Source of the DNA: an uncultured Dehalococcoidia bacterium
Lineage (GTDB): Bacteria > Chloroflexota > Dehalococcoidia > Lucifugimonadales > JAAXIE01
Reading direction: 5' to 3'
NCBI GenBank assembly: GCA_951813255.1
Contig: OX638353.1
Span: forward strand, 248,001-312,000
DNA length: 64,000 nt
Shown: in pieces, positions 1 to 8,597 of the stretch
Numbering within the stretch: position 1 is the first letter of the stretch
How the letters are laid out: every line of letters starts with the position of its first letter
The notes under the pieces: model-generated
The model's input: only the letters and a program-made list of their open reading frames with translations
Database searches by the model: none
What the model was told of the DNA's origin: nothing
Position numbers and translations under genes: made by a program

Positions 1-1157
1 TAGATGGCGCCCACGAGGGCGAAGAAAAGGGCTGTCATGACTCCGTGGGAGAACATCTGCAGCACTGCGCCGGACAGGCCCAGCGGGTGCAGGGTGGCGA
101 TGCCCATGAGTACGTAGCCCATGTGGCTCACGCTGGAATAGCCGACAACGTACTTCAGGTCGCGTTGGGCCAAGGCCGATACCGCGCCATAGAGCACGTT
201 GACCGTGCCCAAGCCGATGAGGACGGGCATCCAGGTCTCGGCCCCATCAGGGGTGATCTCCATGCCCACGCGAATGATGCCGTAGGCCCCCAGCTTCATC
301 AGCACACCTGCGTGCACCATGCTGACGGAGGTTGGAGCGGCCACGTGGCCATCGGGTGACCAGGTGTGGAAGGGCCAGAGACCGGCCAGAATGCCGAAGC
401 CGATAGCGAAGAAGGGGAAGAAGATGTTCTGGAAGGTTTCCGAGAAGGCCCCCTGTTGCCACATGCAGTTCATATCGGTCAGGGAGAAGCTGCCGCCGTC
501 TATTCCGCAGGCCTGCAGCATTTCCGGTGATGCGCTGGCTGTCTGCCAGTAGAGGGCTAGGATGCCGACCCAAATCAGTACGCTGCCCGCCACCAAGTAC
601 AGGACCAGCTTCAGGGCGCCGTATTCCTTGGTGCGCAGGAAGGTGCCGAAATCGCTACTACTGCCCCAGACGCCGATGAGCAGGTACATGGGCAGCACTG
701 CCAGTTCGTAGAAGAAGAAGAGGAAGAAGAGGTCGGTGACGACGAACACGCCGTAGACCCCCGCCACCAGCATGAAGTAGAGGACAAAGAAGTCCTTGGC
801 CCGGGGGGTGACGTTCCACGACACCAGCACTCCAGCGAAGAACACGATGCCAGTGAGGAGAATCATGGGCGCGGAGATGCCGTCTATGCCCATGGTCAGT
901 GTGATGTTCAAGGGGGCGGACAGCCACACCCAACTGCGGTCGAACTGCGCGTTGGCTGCACTCTGACCATCGTTCAGCAGCACGTCGGAGTAGACGATGA
1001 AGATTGCCACGCTCAGGGCCAGTGTCACAGCAGCGACGGCGGCGGCAAAGAGGCGTGTCTCGGTCACCCTGTCCCGTGGGAAGAAGGCGATGACCACCAT
1101 GCCCACGAGGGGCACGACGATGGTCAGGAAGAGGGATATGCTCTTGAAGTCTTCCAT
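1..1157 (-). CDS. nuoM: NADH-quinone oxidoreductase subunit M (partial, 3' end outside window)
   Basis: NuoM is one of the three antiporter-like proton-pumping subunits in the membrane arm of complex I. About 385 N-terminal residues are visible, starting MEDFKSISLF at an ATG just past the nuoL stop; the reading frame stays open to the left edge. Typical NuoM elements are visible: a hydrophobic N-terminus, a block ending FFYELAVLPMYLLIG with the conserved membrane Glu, and FHTWSPDGHVAAPTSVSM, the proton-channel helix motif. It is the last nuo gene in the window; nuoN would be expected beyond the edge. Identification is firm from sequence and operon position. Confidence 0.95.
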   Translation of the reverse strand, partial: MEDFKSISLFLTIVVPLVGMVVIAFFPRDRVTETRLFAAAVAAVTLALSVAIFIVYSDVLLNDGQSAANAQFDRSWVWLSAPLNITLTMGIDGISAPMILLTGIVFFAGVLVSWNVTPRAKDFFVLYFMLVAGVYGVFVVTDLFFLFFFYELAVLPMYLLIGVWGSSSDFGTFLRTKEYGALKLVLYLVAGSVLIWVGILALYWQTASASPEMLQACGIDGGSFSLTDMNCMWQQGAFSETFQNIFFPFFAIGFGILAGLWPFHTWSPDGHVAAPTSVSMVHAGVLMKLGAYGIIRVGMEITPDGAETWMPVLIGLGTVNVLYGAVSALAQRDLKYVVGYSSVSHMGYVLMGIATLHPLGLSGAVLQMFSHGVMTALFFALVGAI

Positions 1158-1163
1158 CAGGGA

Positions 1164-3056
1164 CTAGGTTAGCCCCCACCACAGGAGCCCTAGGAATACG
1201 AGCCCCATGGCCATCACCAGCGTGTAGTTGTATACCTTGCCCGTGACGTGCACGCGCAACTTGATGCCGAAAGCCCGAAGCACGTTGGCTGGGCCGTTCA
1301 CGCCAGCATCGTTCACCACTACGCGGTCGAACAAGGCTAGGACGCCGGAGAAGGCCAGTATCACGCGGTCGATGGTCAATTGGTAGACCTCATCGACATA
1401 GTATTTGGCCTCCGCCAACTTGAGGGGGACGGCGAGTCGCGCCTTCCAGGGGTCAAGGGACAGGTTCTTCCAAAAGTAGGCCATGAAACCCAGGAGGAAG
1501 GCCACCAGAGCGATGACGGCCCCTCCGATGGCCAAACCTATGTTTATCTCGAAGTGGTGATGGGGGTCGAGGAAGTGGGAGAGGCCTCCATAGGACGTGG
1601 TGTAGTTGATGGCGATGAAGCCGAAACCGGTGGCCAATACCGCCAGCAGCATCAGGGGCACCGCCATGGATGGTGTGGCCTCGTGGGCATGTTCGTTCTC
1701 CGGAGCCAACCTGCCGTAAAAGACCACTAGCATGGCCCGCGCCATGTACAGGGCACTGAGGAAGGCCACGATCAGGGTGGGCACCAAGAGCGCGGCGTTG
1801 TAGTGGTCGAGGGTGGCCAGCAGTATCTCGTCCTTGCTCCAGAAACCAGCAAAGACGGGGACGCCTCCGAGGGAGAGGGCGCCGATGGTAAAGGTGAGCG
1901 CAGTGATGGGCATCACCCGTCTCAATCCGCCCATGTGGCGGATGTCGGTCTGGTCTGCGCCGTGCATCACGCTGCCGGCTCCTAGGAAAAGCAGGGCCTT
2001 GGAGAAGCCGTGGGCCATCAGGTGGAACATGGCGGCCGCCACCCCGAAGGTGCCCAAGGAAAGCATCATCAGCCCCAAGTGGCTGATGGTGGAGTAGGCC
2101 AGTATGCGCTTCAGGTCGGTCGAGACGAGGGCGATGGTGGAAGCCATCAGGGCGGTGAAAAGGCCCACGCCAGCGACGGTCTGAAGCGCGGCGGGATGAG
2201 CAGCCTCGAATATGGGGAAGGCCCGGGCTACGAGGAAGACCCCGGCTACCACCATGGTGGCGGCGTGTATCAGGGCGCTCACGGGGCTGGGCCCCTCCAT
2301 GGCATCGGGTAGCCAGACGTGGAAGGGGAACTGGGCGGACTTGCCCATGGCGCCTAGGAAGAGGAGCAGGGCTATGCCCGTAAGTGCACCCTCGCCGATG
2401 GCCCCAGTGCTGGCGGCCTCCAGGGCGTTGTGTATTCCGAAATCGAAAGTGGAGCCGTGGAGGTTTCCAACCTCGCGGCCCAGCCACAGTATTCCTATCA
2501 GCAGGCCTACGTCTCCCAAACGGGTGGTGATGAAGGCCTTCTTGGCTGCCTCGGCGGCAGAGCGGCGATCGTAGTAGTAGCCGATGAGCAGGTAGGAGCA
2601 GAGGCCCACCAGCTCCCAAGCCACATAGAGCAGCAGGAAGTTATCCGCCAGAACCAGGGTAAGCATCGATGCGGCAAACAGGGAGTGGGCGGCGAAGTAC
2701 CAGCCGAAGCGGGCTTCGCCCTTCATGTAGCCGAGGGAGTAAATCTGCACCATCAGGGCAACGAAGGTCACCAGCCCCAGCATCACGATGGTGATGGGGT
2801 CTATGATCATGCCCCAGGAGAATTGGACACCCGCTACGCTGAACCACTCAATGGAACAGTCGACGGTCTCCTGCCCGAGACCACAACCTGCGCCATAGTC
2901 GAGGAAGGACGAGAGCACGAACCAGAAGACAACGAAACCAGCCCCGATGGCTAGGATAGCCAGGTATGCGCCCTTACCCGGGAGGAACCGTCCGAACAGG
3001 ACGATCAACGGGAAGGCGGCAAAGCTGAAGATGGGAATAAGCCAAGCCCACTCCAT
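1164..3056 (-). CDS. nuoL: NADH-quinone oxidoreductase subunit L
   Basis: The 630-residue NuoL is the distal proton-pumping subunit of complex I, close to the family's usual length of about 610-660. It is almost wholly hydrophobic with many membrane helices. The core motif FHVWLPDAMEGPSPVSALIH is present, as are LLLYVAWELVGLCSYLLIG with the essential Glu and HLMAHGFSKALLFLGAGSV. The C-terminal part corresponds to the long lateral helix and last membrane span. It sits 6 bases before nuoM and 17 bases after nuoK, so it is part of the same transcript. The start gives MEWAWLIPIF, which runs straight into the first membrane span. Confidence 0.96.
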   Translation of the reverse strand: MEWAWLIPIFSFAAFPLIVLFGRFLPGKGAYLAILAIGAGFVVFWFVLSSFLDYGAGCGLGQETVDCSIEWFSVAGVQFSWGMIIDPITIVMLGLVTFVALMVQIYSLGYMKGEARFGWYFAAHSLFAASMLTLVLADNFLLLYVAWELVGLCSYLLIGYYYDRRSAAEAAKKAFITTRLGDVGLLIGILWLGREVGNLHGSTFDFGIHNALEAASTGAIGEGALTGIALLLFLGAMGKSAQFPFHVWLPDAMEGPSPVSALIHAATMVVAGVFLVARAFPIFEAAHPAALQTVAGVGLFTALMASTIALVSTDLKRILAYSTISHLGLMMLSLGTFGVAAAMFHLMAHGFSKALLFLGAGSVMHGADQTDIRHMGGLRRVMPITALTFTIGALSLGGVPVFAGFWSKDEILLATLDHYNAALLVPTLIVAFLSALYMARAMLVVFYGRLAPENEHAHEATPSMAVPLMLLAVLATGFGFIAINYTTSYGGLSHFLDPHHHFEINIGLAIGGAVIALVAFLLGFMAYFWKNLSLDPWKARLAVPLKLAEAKYYVDEVYQLTIDRVILAFSGVLALFDRVVVNDAGVNGPANVLRAFGIKLRVHVTGKVYNYTLVMAMGLVFLGLLWWGLT

Positions 3057-3073
3057 TGCGCTTTACCCGGTCC

Positions 3074-3409
3074 TCACCACCGCATCAGGTCGACCTCATC
3101 GACGTTCACCGTCGACTTCGACCTGAATATGCGGAGGATGATGGCCAACGCCAAGCCGACCTCGGCGGCAGCGACGGTGATGACGAAGATGGCGATGATC
3201 TGCCCGGAGAAATCGTTGAAGGCCCCTTCTACGAGGCCGTCGAGGCCAAATCGGTAAGCGGCGGCCGCAATCAGGTTAATGTTGACCGCGTTCAGCATGA
3301 GCTCGATGGACATAAGAATCAGTACGGCACTACGGCGGGCCAGGACTCCGTAGAGGCCGATACAGAAGAGGGCGGCGGCCAAGGCCTGAAAAGCGTACAG
3401 GGGCACCAT
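3074..3409 (-). CDS. nuoK: NADH-quinone oxidoreductase subunit K
   Basis: NuoK is a small membrane subunit of complex I that carries part of the proton path. At 111 residues it is slightly longer than the roughly 100 usual. It has three hydrophobic segments. The block RSAVLILMSIELMLNAVNINLIA contains the conserved membrane Glu, and AAAEVGLALAIIL contains the second conserved Glu. The C-terminal tail RSKSTVNVDEVDLMRW matches the usual NuoK ending. Its start codon overlaps the end of nuoJ by one base, which is typical translational coupling. Confidence 0.96.
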   Translation of the reverse strand: MVPLYAFQALAAALFCIGLYGVLARRSAVLILMSIELMLNAVNINLIAAAAYRFGLDGLVEGAFNDFSGQIIAIFVITVAAAEVGLALAIILRIFRSKSTVNVDEVDLMRW

Positions 3410-3903
3410 CAGCGGCCGTCCCCCTCACGTCCTAGGACTATGGCTCCCACCAAGGCCACCAGCAGCACCAAGGAGGCGATTTCGAAGGGCAGGGCCCACT
3501 GGGTGAAAAGGGGTTCGGCAAGGTGCTGGGTGAAGCCCATGTCGGCTGAATCGGGCTGCTTGGTGGTCACCGGGTTCACCAGGAAGGCTGCCAGCAGCAC
3601 AGCAAATATAGTGCCACCGGCGATAAGAGCCAAGGGCCACTGCCTGTTGTCGGATATCAAGGGATAGTCCCGGCTGCGGGTAAGCATGATAGCGAACAGC
3701 AGTACGATGGTGACGGCGCCGCCGTAGATGAGTATCTGAACGAGGGCCAGGAACTCGGCGAAGAGGATCAGGTAGACGCCGGCTGCGGCTGCTAGGGAGA
3801 CCAGCAGGGAGAGGGCGGCCCAAACCACATTGCGGGTAGCCACCACGCCTATTGCTCCGCCCAAAACCAAGAAGGCAGTCAGGCCAAAAAGAAACCAGGA
3901 CAT
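3409..3903 (-). CDS. nuoJ: NADH-quinone oxidoreductase subunit J
   Basis: NuoJ is a membrane subunit of complex I next to NuoA and NuoK. The 164 residues contain five hydrophobic segments. The third, LVQILIYGGAVTIVLLFAIML, is the characteristic NuoJ motif around the pi-bulge helix that couples quinone chemistry to proton pumping. The C-terminal helix reads EIASLVLLVALVGAIVLGR. It starts one base from the end of nuoI and overlaps nuoK, which is the standard I-J-K order. Confidence 0.95.
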   Translation of the reverse strand: MSWFLFGLTAFLVLGGAIGVVATRNVVWAALSLLVSLAAAAGVYLILFAEFLALVQILIYGGAVTIVLLFAIMLTRSRDYPLISDNRQWPLALIAGGTIFAVLLAAFLVNPVTTKQPDSADMGFTQHLAEPLFTQWALPFEIASLVLLVALVGAIVLGREGDGR

Positions 3904-3904
3904 T

Positions 3905-4477
3905 CTAGGAAGAGGCCTCCCCAGCAGCTTTCTCCTGCTCTCCTGAGACCTCTTCCGGAGCCTTTTGCTGATCCCCGGAGGCCTTCTCCTCGGCTGCCTT
4001 GGCCCGCTGGGTGGGAGGTATCCACGCTGTCTCCGCTTGATACTGCATGCCCATTTCCAGCAGGTTGGGCAGGTCCATACGGTCGCCGTTGCGCTCGTAG
4101 GTGCTCAGCTCGTGCTCGTGACTCATGACGATGGCGTCAAAGTTGCACACGTTCACGCAGATGCCGCACAGGATACAGCGGTTGAGGTTGATTTCGAAGG
4201 TATCGACAATCTTGCGGCGGTGGCTCTTCCCCTCCTGCTGGAGGGGGTTGTCCTTCATGGTGGCGCTCATGCATTGGGTGGGGCAGTTGCGGATGCAAAC
4301 CATGCAGGCAGTGCAGAAGGGCTCGTCCACCTTGTCGTCCCAAGTAAGCGCAGGGAAGCCCATGTAGCGGGGCTTCACCGGGGTGGGAGTAGTGGGGTAT
4401 TGCCGGGTAACAGGGGCCCTGAACCCGTTCAAAGTCGAGGCCAGGGTGATGAGCAAGCCCTTAACGCTGGCCAGCAT
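3905..4477 (-). CDS. nuoI: NADH-quinone oxidoreductase subunit I (2x[4Fe-4S])
   Basis: NuoI carries iron-sulfur clusters N6a and N6b, which deliver electrons to N2 and quinone. The 190-residue protein has two ferredoxin motifs: CTACMVCIRNCP, and CILCGICVNVCNFDAI. In the second motif the usual CP is CN. The C-terminal 35 residues are a charged, repetitive tail of Glu, Lys, Ala and Gly (two similar EKASG/EKAAG-type units), not part of the conserved fold. The start overlaps the end of nuoH by 17 bases. With no NuoE, F or G in the operon, NuoI is the natural entry point for electrons, for example from ferredoxin; that is an inference. Confidence 0.95.
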   Translation of the reverse strand: MLASVKGLLITLASTLNGFRAPVTRQYPTTPTPVKPRYMGFPALTWDDKVDEPFCTACMVCIRNCPTQCMSATMKDNPLQQEGKSHRRKIVDTFEINLNRCILCGICVNVCNFDAIVMSHEHELSTYERNGDRMDLPNLLEMGMQYQAETAWIPPTQRAKAAEEKASGDQQKAPEEVSGEQEKAAGEASS

Positions 4478-5645
4478 TGGCCGTCCTCCTACCTGGTGGG
4501 CCGTACAGCCGTCTCATTCGTTGTGCGGGAAGGGTGAAACCGCGGTACACCGCGTATCCTACCACACCCATTGAGACGAGAGACATGAGGGTCAGGCTCC
4601 ACCAAGGCCACTCGTAGAACATGTAGACGCCGGTCATAGCCACATTGACGAAGGATATGGGGATGACCACCTTCCAGCCGAAGGACATGAGCTGGTCGAT
4701 GCGCAGGCGAGGGAGGGTGCCCCGTATCCAGAAAATCACCACAACGACGAGGTAGGTCTTGGCTAGGAACCATATGATGGACATCAGGTTCCCCAGCCAG
4801 TCAGGCGAGGTGGGGTTGTATGGGCCGTACCATCCCCCTAGGAATAGCAGCACAGTAAGGGCGGCGATGACGAAGGTGTTCATGTATTCGGCGAGAAAGA
4901 AGACAGACCAGTGAGCACCGCTGTATTCCACGAAGGGGCCGCCCACGATCTCCGACTCAGCGAAGTAGATGTCGAAGGGGGTGCGTCCAACTTCTGCCAA
5001 GCCCGCGATTAGGAAAATGAGCGCGCCCAAGGGCAAGAGGGCCACGTAGGGTATGTTTACCACGCTCGCCTCAGGGCCGGTATCGCCCTGTACACCGGGG
5101 AACTGGAGATTGACGATCTCGACCAAGTTCATGGACTGGGCCAGCATAGCCACCGAGATGACCACCATGATTATGGGTATCTCGTAGCTGATGAGCTGGG
5201 CTGCTGACCGCAGTCCTCCGAGAGCACCGTACTTGTTGGCCGAGCCCCAGCCAGCCATCACCAGACCCACTATGGTTATCACGGAGAAGGCGATGATGAA
5301 GAAGAGGCCCAAGTCCAGGTTGCGTACCACGAGGTCGTTGGAGGCGGGTATGGTGACCCACAACATGAATGAAGGGACGATCACCAGAATAGGAGCCAGC
5401 CAGAAAATGACCCGCTCCGATTCGGCGGGAACAATATCTTCCTTCAGAACCAGCTTGAGGGCGTCGGCGATGGGCTGGAGCAGGCCCATCGGGCCGGTGC
5501 GGGTGGGGCCCAGACGTCGCTGCAGACGCCCCAGGAACTTTCGCTCAATCCAGGTGAGAGAAAGCACCACCACTGAAAGGGCGGCGAACAGCACCACCAG
5601 TCCGACTACGATGAAGAGCAGGTCAATCGCGCCAGTGTCGGACAT
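4461..5645 (-). CDS. nuoH: NADH-quinone oxidoreductase subunit H
   Basis: NuoH is the heel subunit joining the quinone-binding arm to the membrane arm. The 394 residues contain about eight membrane helices. Recognisable motifs are ERKFLGRLQRRLGPTRTGPMGLLQPIADALKL, GWGSANKYGALGGLRSAAQLISYEIP, RTPFDIYFAESEIVGGPFVEYSG and IRGTLPRLRIDQLMSFGWK, which together form the acidic funnel and quinone chamber. The start codon follows the nuoD stop directly with no spacer. The length is at the upper end of the usual range because of a long middle loop around residues 185-195. Confidence 0.96.
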   Translation of the reverse strand: MSDTGAIDLLFIVVGLVVLFAALSVVVLSLTWIERKFLGRLQRRLGPTRTGPMGLLQPIADALKLVLKEDIVPAESERVIFWLAPILVIVPSFMLWVTIPASNDLVVRNLDLGLFFIIAFSVITIVGLVMAGWGSANKYGALGGLRSAAQLISYEIPIIMVVISVAMLAQSMNLVEIVNLQFPGVQGDTGPEASVVNIPYVALLPLGALIFLIAGLAEVGRTPFDIYFAESEIVGGPFVEYSGAHWSVFFLAEYMNTFVIAALTVLLFLGGWYGPYNPTSPDWLGNLMSIIWFLAKTYLVVVVIFWIRGTLPRLRIDQLMSFGWKVVIPISFVNVAMTGVYMFYEWPWWSLTLMSLVSMGVVGYAVYRGFTLPAQRMRRLYGPPGRRTANAGQR

Positions 5646-6746
5646 CTACCGGTCCACCTCTCCCAGGACGATGTCCAGAGAGCCGAGAATCATTACTGAG
5701 TCGGCCAGCCATACCCCTTCCAACAGGTGCTTGAGGGCTGAGAGATTGCAGAAAGAGGGCGGTCGCACCTTGACCCGGTAAGGCTTGTCGGTGCCATCGC
5801 TGACCAAGTAGACGCCAATTTCACCTCGAGGGTTCTCTTGGCGGATGTATACGTCGCCCTTGGGCGGGCGCAGGAGACGGCGCCCCAAGGCGTTGACAGG
5901 TCCCTCAGGCATCTGGGCCAAGGCCTGTTCGATTATCTCGAGCGACTGGTACATCTCCTGGACTCGCACGAAGTAGCGCTCCCAAGTGTCGCCGGTGAAA
6001 CCCACAGGTATGTCGAATTTGAACCTATCGTATATCGAGTAGGGTTCGGCCTTACGCACATCATAGTTGACGCCGCAGGCCCGCAGACAGGGGCCAGTGA
6101 GTCCGTAGTCGATGGCATCCTCGGCGGTTATGGGGCCGATGCCTTGGGTGCGGGCCAAATAGATTTCGTTGTAGGTAAGTAGCTTGTCGCACTCTTCGAT
6201 GTCGTCGCTTATCAGGGGCAGCAAGTCGGCCATGATCTGGCGGAAGTTATCGGGCAGGTCCTCCTTCACTCCGCCGACATGGATGTAGTTGTGCATCATG
6301 CGGGCACCGCTGATGGATTCGAAGGCTCCCTGGATGCGCTCGCGTCCACGGAAGGCGATCATCACGGGCGTCATTGCCCCGGCGTCGAGTCCCATGGTGC
6401 CTACGAAAAGCAGATGGCTGGCGATGCGGTTGAGTTCGCATAGAATCACGCGGATGTACTCAGCCCGTTCCGGTATCTCCAAGCCCATGAGCTTTTCCAC
6501 GGCGGAGCAGAAGGCCATCTCGTTGTTGAAATTGGCCAGGTAGTCCATGCGGTCGAACAGGGTCACGATCTGGGCGTACTGCTCGCCTTCGCACAGCTTC
6601 TCTGAGCCACGATGCAGGTAGCCGATGTGGGGCTCCGCATTGACGATCTTCTCACCGTCAACCCAGAGCACCATGCGGAAGACGCCATGGGTCGAGGGGT
6701 GCTGGGGGCCCATGTTGATCATCAGCTCTACGGGCTGAGTCTCCAC
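5646..6746 (-). CDS. nuoD: NADH-quinone oxidoreductase subunit D
   Basis: NuoD is the 49-kDa-type subunit that forms the quinone site with NuoB. The 366-residue protein begins METQPVELMINMGPQHPSTHGVFRM, which includes the quinone-site His of the GPQHPSTHG motif. IGYLHRGSEKL and the C-terminal LDIVLGEVDR are also conserved. It is a separate gene, not a NuoCD fusion. The subunit's eukaryotic homologue is methylated by NDUFAF7, and a MidA/NDUFAF7 homologue is encoded at 43686-44939 in this window. It abuts nuoH. Confidence 0.97.
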   Translation of the reverse strand: METQPVELMINMGPQHPSTHGVFRMVLWVDGEKIVNAEPHIGYLHRGSEKLCEGEQYAQIVTLFDRMDYLANFNNEMAFCSAVEKLMGLEIPERAEYIRVILCELNRIASHLLFVGTMGLDAGAMTPVMIAFRGRERIQGAFESISGARMMHNYIHVGGVKEDLPDNFRQIMADLLPLISDDIEECDKLLTYNEIYLARTQGIGPITAEDAIDYGLTGPCLRACGVNYDVRKAEPYSIYDRFKFDIPVGFTGDTWERYFVRVQEMYQSLEIIEQALAQMPEGPVNALGRRLLRPPKGDVYIRQENPRGEIGVYLVSDGTDKPYRVKVRPPSFCNLSALKHLLEGVWLADSVMILGSLDIVLGEVDR

Positions 6747-6773
6747 TAGCTTCCTCTTCTCCGCATGATTGGA

Positions 6774-7019
6774 CTACTCCACAAAGTGGAGTTCCAACTC
6801 CGTGTCGTCTTTCACGCCGGTGATGCCGAGCTCTGCCAGAGACTTGGCGAGGTCTTCCGCCTCCTCATGGGCCTCAACCCAAGACCGGAAGCGGTTGATC
6901 AGGTTGTCCTGGGCTGTCTCCACGCTGTCACCCGTTACCTCTATGGACAACTGCTCCAAGGTCGCGAGGTAGCCTTCCTCTCTGGCAATCACTCGCGCCT
7001 CCAAGATGCAGCCTTCCAT
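6774..7019 (-). CDS. Small conserved-position protein between nuoC and nuoD, function unknown
   Basis: This 81-residue acidic protein lies between nuoC and nuoD, with a 4-base gap to nuoC and 27 bases to nuoD, so it is cotranscribed with complex I. A longer reading frame exists in the same phase, but its upstream part lies inside nuoC on another frame; the ATG at 7019 giving MEGCILEARVIAREEGYL is the sensible start. No membrane segment and no cofactor motif is visible. The middle reads as amphipathic helix, and the end TELELHFVE as a strand. I do not recognise the family. An accessory or assembly role for complex I is only suggested by position. Confidence 0.7.
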   Translation of the reverse strand: MEGCILEARVIAREEGYLATLEQLSIEVTGDSVETAQDNLINRFRSWVEAHEEAEDLAKSLAELGITGVKDDTELELHFVE

Positions 7020-7023
7020 GGGA

Positions 7024-7542
7024 TTAGAACTCCTGGTAGTCATGGAAGGGGAAGTCCTTGCGTCCTGGGAAACCCTCGAACCCTTCATAAAGCACAAGCG
7101 GCTCCAAGCCGGGGTGCCCGTCGAACACGATGCCGTAGAGGTCGTGGGCTTCCCGCTCGTACCACTCGGCTGCCCGCCAGATCCCGGAAACCGATGGGAC
7201 ATGAGGGTCTTCGGAAGAGAGTTCGGTCTTGATGAGGAGCTTCTGCTCCAAGTCCAAGGAGAGCAGGATGTACACCACTTGCAGGTATTCCTTGTAGTCC
7301 ACACCGGCAAGACAGAGGAGCATCTTGAAGTCGAGGCGGGGGTCATCTTTGGCGAGGCGGCATATATCGGACACATGCTCCGGTTGCACTGCAATGGCCG
7401 GAATGTCGACTACGGCATCGTGGGTAACGTCGTAGGGGGCCAGCACATCGGTCAGCAGGGCCTGAAGCGCCTGCGCTCTCGGGTCCAGCTTGGCCTCGGC
7501 TTCAGGGCTGTGGTCCTCGGGCCTAGCCCTTCGCTCGGCCAC
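7024..7542 (-). CDS. nuoC: NADH-quinone oxidoreductase subunit C
   Basis: NuoC is the 30-kDa-type subunit of the peripheral arm of complex I. The 172 residues include the characteristic motif [39 protein letters not shown], equivalent to the ERExxDxxGxxFxGHPdLrriL signature of the family. The N-terminal part ([29 protein letters not shown]) is a variable extension. Its start overlaps the end of nuoB by 20 bases, so the two are translationally linked. Confidence 0.95.
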   Translation of the reverse strand: MAERRARPEDHSPEAEAKLDPRAQALQALLTDVLAPYDVTHDAVVDIPAIAVQPEHVSDICRLAKDDPRLDFKMLLCLAGVDYKEYLQVVYILLSLDLEQKLLIKTELSSEDPHVPSVSGIWRAAEWYEREAHDLYGIVFDGHPGLEPLVLYEGFEGFPGRKDFPFHDYQEF

Positions 7543-8047
7543 TCTTGGAGTCCTGCATGATTTTTTCTTGCAGCTTCAGGATACCCTGCATCAAGGCCTC
7601 GGGCCGTGGCGGGCAACCGGGGACGTAGACATCCACGGGGATCAGGTGATCCACACCCATCACCACTGAGTAGGACCGGTAGTAGGGGCCTCCGTTGGTG
7701 GCGCAACTGCCCATGGCGATGACCCATTTGGGGTCGGGCATCTGCTCGTACAGCAGCTTGATGGGCTCGCCCATCTTCTTAACGACCGTACCGGCCACTA
7801 TCATCAGGTCAGCCTGCCTAGGCGACGGCCAAGTCACCACGCCGAATCGGTCGAGGTCATGGTGGGCCATATAGGTGGACATCATCTCAATGGCGCAACA
7901 GGCCAAGCCGAAGGTCAGCGTCCACAGGGAGGACTTGCGGGCCATGGCGAAAACCTCTTCCGCGCGTGCCGTGACCACGCCGGGCATGGCCCGGTTGAAG
8001 TTGCTTTGGCCGGGCGTATTACCCGAAAGCTGGGTTATCTCGACCAT
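7523..8047 (-). CDS. nuoB: NADH-quinone oxidoreductase subunit B
   Basis: NuoB holds the terminal cluster N2 that reduces quinone. The start at 8047 (MVEITQLSG) gives 174 residues and a 13-base overlap with nuoA. A longer in-phase ATG at 8155 would place 36 extra residues inside nuoA and has no family support. The cluster ligands are visible in [13 protein letters not shown] (the tandem Cys pair), [11 protein letters not shown] and [13 protein letters not shown]. The family's usual length is 160-220 residues. Identification is firm; only the start is a choice. Confidence 0.95.
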   Translation of the reverse strand: MVEITQLSGNTPGQSNFNRAMPGVVTARAEEVFAMARKSSLWTLTFGLACCAIEMMSTYMAHHDLDRFGVVTWPSPRQADLMIVAGTVVKKMGEPIKLLYEQMPDPKWVIAMGSCATNGGPYYRSYSVVMGVDHLIPVDVYVPGCPPRPEALMQGILKLQEKIMQDSKSGRAKG

Positions 8048-8406
8048 TCCAAGGCTCCCTTTTTCCAGGCGTATGCTACTGCGAACAGCAACACGCCCAA
8101 GAACAGCGCCATGGCGTAAAAGGCCACGGTGTTCCCTAGGAATATTACCGCCCATGGGAACAGGAACACGGCCTCCACATCGAAGATGAGGAACAGGATG
8201 GCAAAGATGTAGTAACGGATGTTGATGTGGGACCAGTGGTAGGGGCCGGGCTCAATGCCGCACTCGTAGGGAGTCAGCTTGCGGGCCGAGGGACGACGGG
8301 CGGAGAGAAACATGGCCCCGCCGAACATGAGCAAGATAGCCAGAGTACCGACGCCGCCGGCAAGCAGCACCGTGGACCAGATATTGGCGAAGGAGAACTC
8401 TTCCAC
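8035..8406 (-). CDS. nuoA: NADH-quinone oxidoreductase subunit A
   Basis: NuoA is a small three-helix membrane subunit at the junction of the two arms of complex I. The 123 residues contain the loop signature [13 protein letters not shown] with the conserved Cys and Glu, and the [16 protein letters not shown] helix with the conserved Asp and Glu. It is the first gene of the operon. A promoter with TTGACA and TATATT elements lies about 45 bases upstream of the start. Confidence 0.96.
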   Translation of the reverse strand: MEEFSFANIWSTVLLAGGVGTLAILLMFGGAMFLSARRPSARKLTPYECGIEPGPYHWSHINIRYYIFAILFLIFDVEAVFLFPWAVIFLGNTVAFYAMALFLGVLLFAVAYAWKKGALEWSR

Positions 8407-8450
8407 TGGCTACACAGCCCCCTGCTCGTACCCCTTCACGAGGGGAGCCA

Positions 8451-8480
8451 AATATATCATCCAGCTACGAAGGGTGTCAA
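8451..8480 (-). promoter_or_regulatory. Sigma-70 type promoter of the nuo operon
   Basis: On the minus strand a perfect -35 hexamer TTGACA (8475-8480) is followed after 18 bases by TATATT (8451-8456). This places the transcription start about 35-40 bases ahead of nuoA. It is the only good promoter in the 191-base gap between fumC and nuoA, consistent with one transcript for the whole complex I cluster. Confidence 0.75.
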
Positions 8481-8597
8481 TTTACCCTTCTCATTTGATA
8501 TGGACGGGCGCCTTGGGAGGCTCTGAGCAATGCCTGGATATTAGCGCCTCTCAAATAGCGGAACTTTGCTGGTTTGAAAGTATGGTTAAGCTCGTCA

